DNA of 58,632 bases from Stentor coeruleus. Taxonomy: Eukaryota > Ciliophora > Heterotrichea > Heterotrichida > Stentoridae. Position 1 is the stretch's first letter. Each line of letters opens with the position of its first letter. A model generated the notes under the pieces. The model was not told where the DNA came from. It made no database searches and saw only the letters and a program-made list of their open reading frames with translations. Made by a program: the position numbers and the translations under genes. The stretch lies in assembly GCA_001970955.1 (NCBI GenBank), contig MPUH01000387.1, forward strand, positions 1-58,632. Reading direction: 5' to 3'. Shown in pieces: positions 58,248 to 58,632 of the stretch.

Positions 58248-58632
58248 CTAAAAATGTTTATCCCAACCAAAACATGATATTTCTGGAGAGACTGCTAGAA
58301 GGCTTTTTTTCTAATTAAAAATTACACTCATGATTTCTTTTACTGTTTTTTCTTTCTTTCCTTTAAGCTCTAATTTCGTTTTTGTAATCTTGAATTTATC
58401 ATTCTCATAGCCTTCAAGACTACTCATATTTAGCTCTTCCCAATCAAGACCATGCATCCAAGTACATTTTCTAACATTCTCACAATTATACCTTTTATCA
58501 TTTTCACACATAAGCTTCATCAGCATACTATTAAATTCTTCTGATTTATTTTTTGTTGTCCCATGCTTCACATGTAATATTTTTTCATAAGCAACAACTG
58601 GATCATCATTATTTTTTATACTAAAAGGTAAA
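58248..58632 (-). CDS. Second PKG-like protein, C-terminal part (spliced, runs off the window)
   Basis: A tandem paralogue of the neighbouring PKG-like gene; only about the last 123 residues are visible. The last exon (58248-58310, ending WDKHF then TAG) joins across a 15-nt intron (58311-58325) to the upstream exon. The stretch encoding AYEKILHVKHGTTKNKSEEF is nearly identical in DNA to the neighbour (2 silent differences in 58490-58632). The C-terminal tail (MHGLDWEELNMSSLEGYEND) is only moderately similar. Whether its kinase core is active cannot be seen. Confidence 0.88.
58311..58325 (-). other. 15-nt intron in the second PKG-like gene
   Basis: Sense sequence GTAATTTTTAATTAG, phase 0, containing an in-frame TAG. 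Its position is shared with the neighbouring paralogue. Confidence 0.88.

Noticed and set aside
1..58632. Blepharisma-type code with TGA as Trp
   Set aside because: Very long conserved ORFs (2607, 1402, 1400 and 1095 aa) contain no internal TGA, and Trp is always TGG.
1..58632. CRISPR arrays, insertion sequences, integrated viral genes, rRNA
   Set aside because: Looked for and not seen; the repeats present are two-copy tandem duplications without transposase or reverse-transcriptase motifs.

Overview
The window is somatic (macronuclear-type) DNA of a ciliate, most likely a heterotrich close to Stentor. Three observations support this. The DNA is AT-rich and gene-dense. Introns are almost all exactly 15 nt (one is 16 nt), start with GTA and end with TAG or CAG. 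Large intact ORFs read with the standard code, with TAA or TAG as stops and Trp written TGG. The gene content is typically ciliate: cyclic-nucleotide-dependent kinases, an IP3-receptor channel, a tubulin ligase-like enzyme, a DUF4485/CEP112-like protein, BPI-family and STAND/TPR proteins.

Layout, left to right. 1-7.3 kb: the tail of complex I subunit NDUFS6, a spliced RNase P subunit Rpp21, a DYRK kinase, an RBR-type ubiquitin ligase relative, a spliced DUF4485 protein, a small hypothetical and a Prp19-like U-box protein without WD40 repeats. The spacers here hold several short tandem duplications. 8.0-18.0 kb: a tight head-to-tail array of BPI/LBP lipid-binding protein, PIKfyve/Fab1, a Cys-less dual-specificity pseudophosphatase and a TRIP12/UPL3-type HECT ligase, with spacers of 0, 28 and 45 nt. 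18.5-26.0 kb: a RING protein, an ankyrin protein, ribosomal protein eS8 and a large STAND ATPase with TPRs. 26.6-35.3 kb: a TTLL enzyme (two introns), a CHIP/STUB1-like co-chaperone ligase (one intron), an oxysterol-binding protein, transcription factor DP and an active-looking PKG. 35.4-43.3 kb: one 2607-residue IP3-receptor-type calcium channel. 43.8-54.8 kb: a hypothetical protein, ARPC1, an aquaporin, 14-3-3, a decayed SAMHD1-like pseudogene, a small hypothetical, TTC1, an F-BAR/SBF2-like/TBC protein and a coiled-coil protein. 55.0-58.6 kb: a PKG-like pseudokinase followed by the end of a tandem paralogue that runs out of the window.

Many genes bear on signalling and membrane or cytoskeletal control (PKG, IP3R, PIKfyve, ORP, TBC, ARPC1, TTLL, 14-3-3), and several on ubiquitin transfer (RBR, Prp19 U-box, HECT, CHIP, RING). 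They are neighbours rather than a demonstrable operon. Four proteins look catalytically dead by motif: the RBR RING2, the DSP, the second PKG and the SAMHD1 relic.

Two genome-scale patterns stand out. Spacers are strongly strand-asymmetric: on the sense strand the DNA before a gene is C-rich and the DNA after it is G-rich, and similar abrupt resets also occur inside long ORFs. The 15-nt introns are multiples of three, so one without a stop codon can hide inside an ORF; one such case is shown by comparing the two tandem PKG paralogues. Two single-N joins flanked by duplicated sequence are probably assembly artefacts. I had no database or computation, so family names come from recognised motifs.
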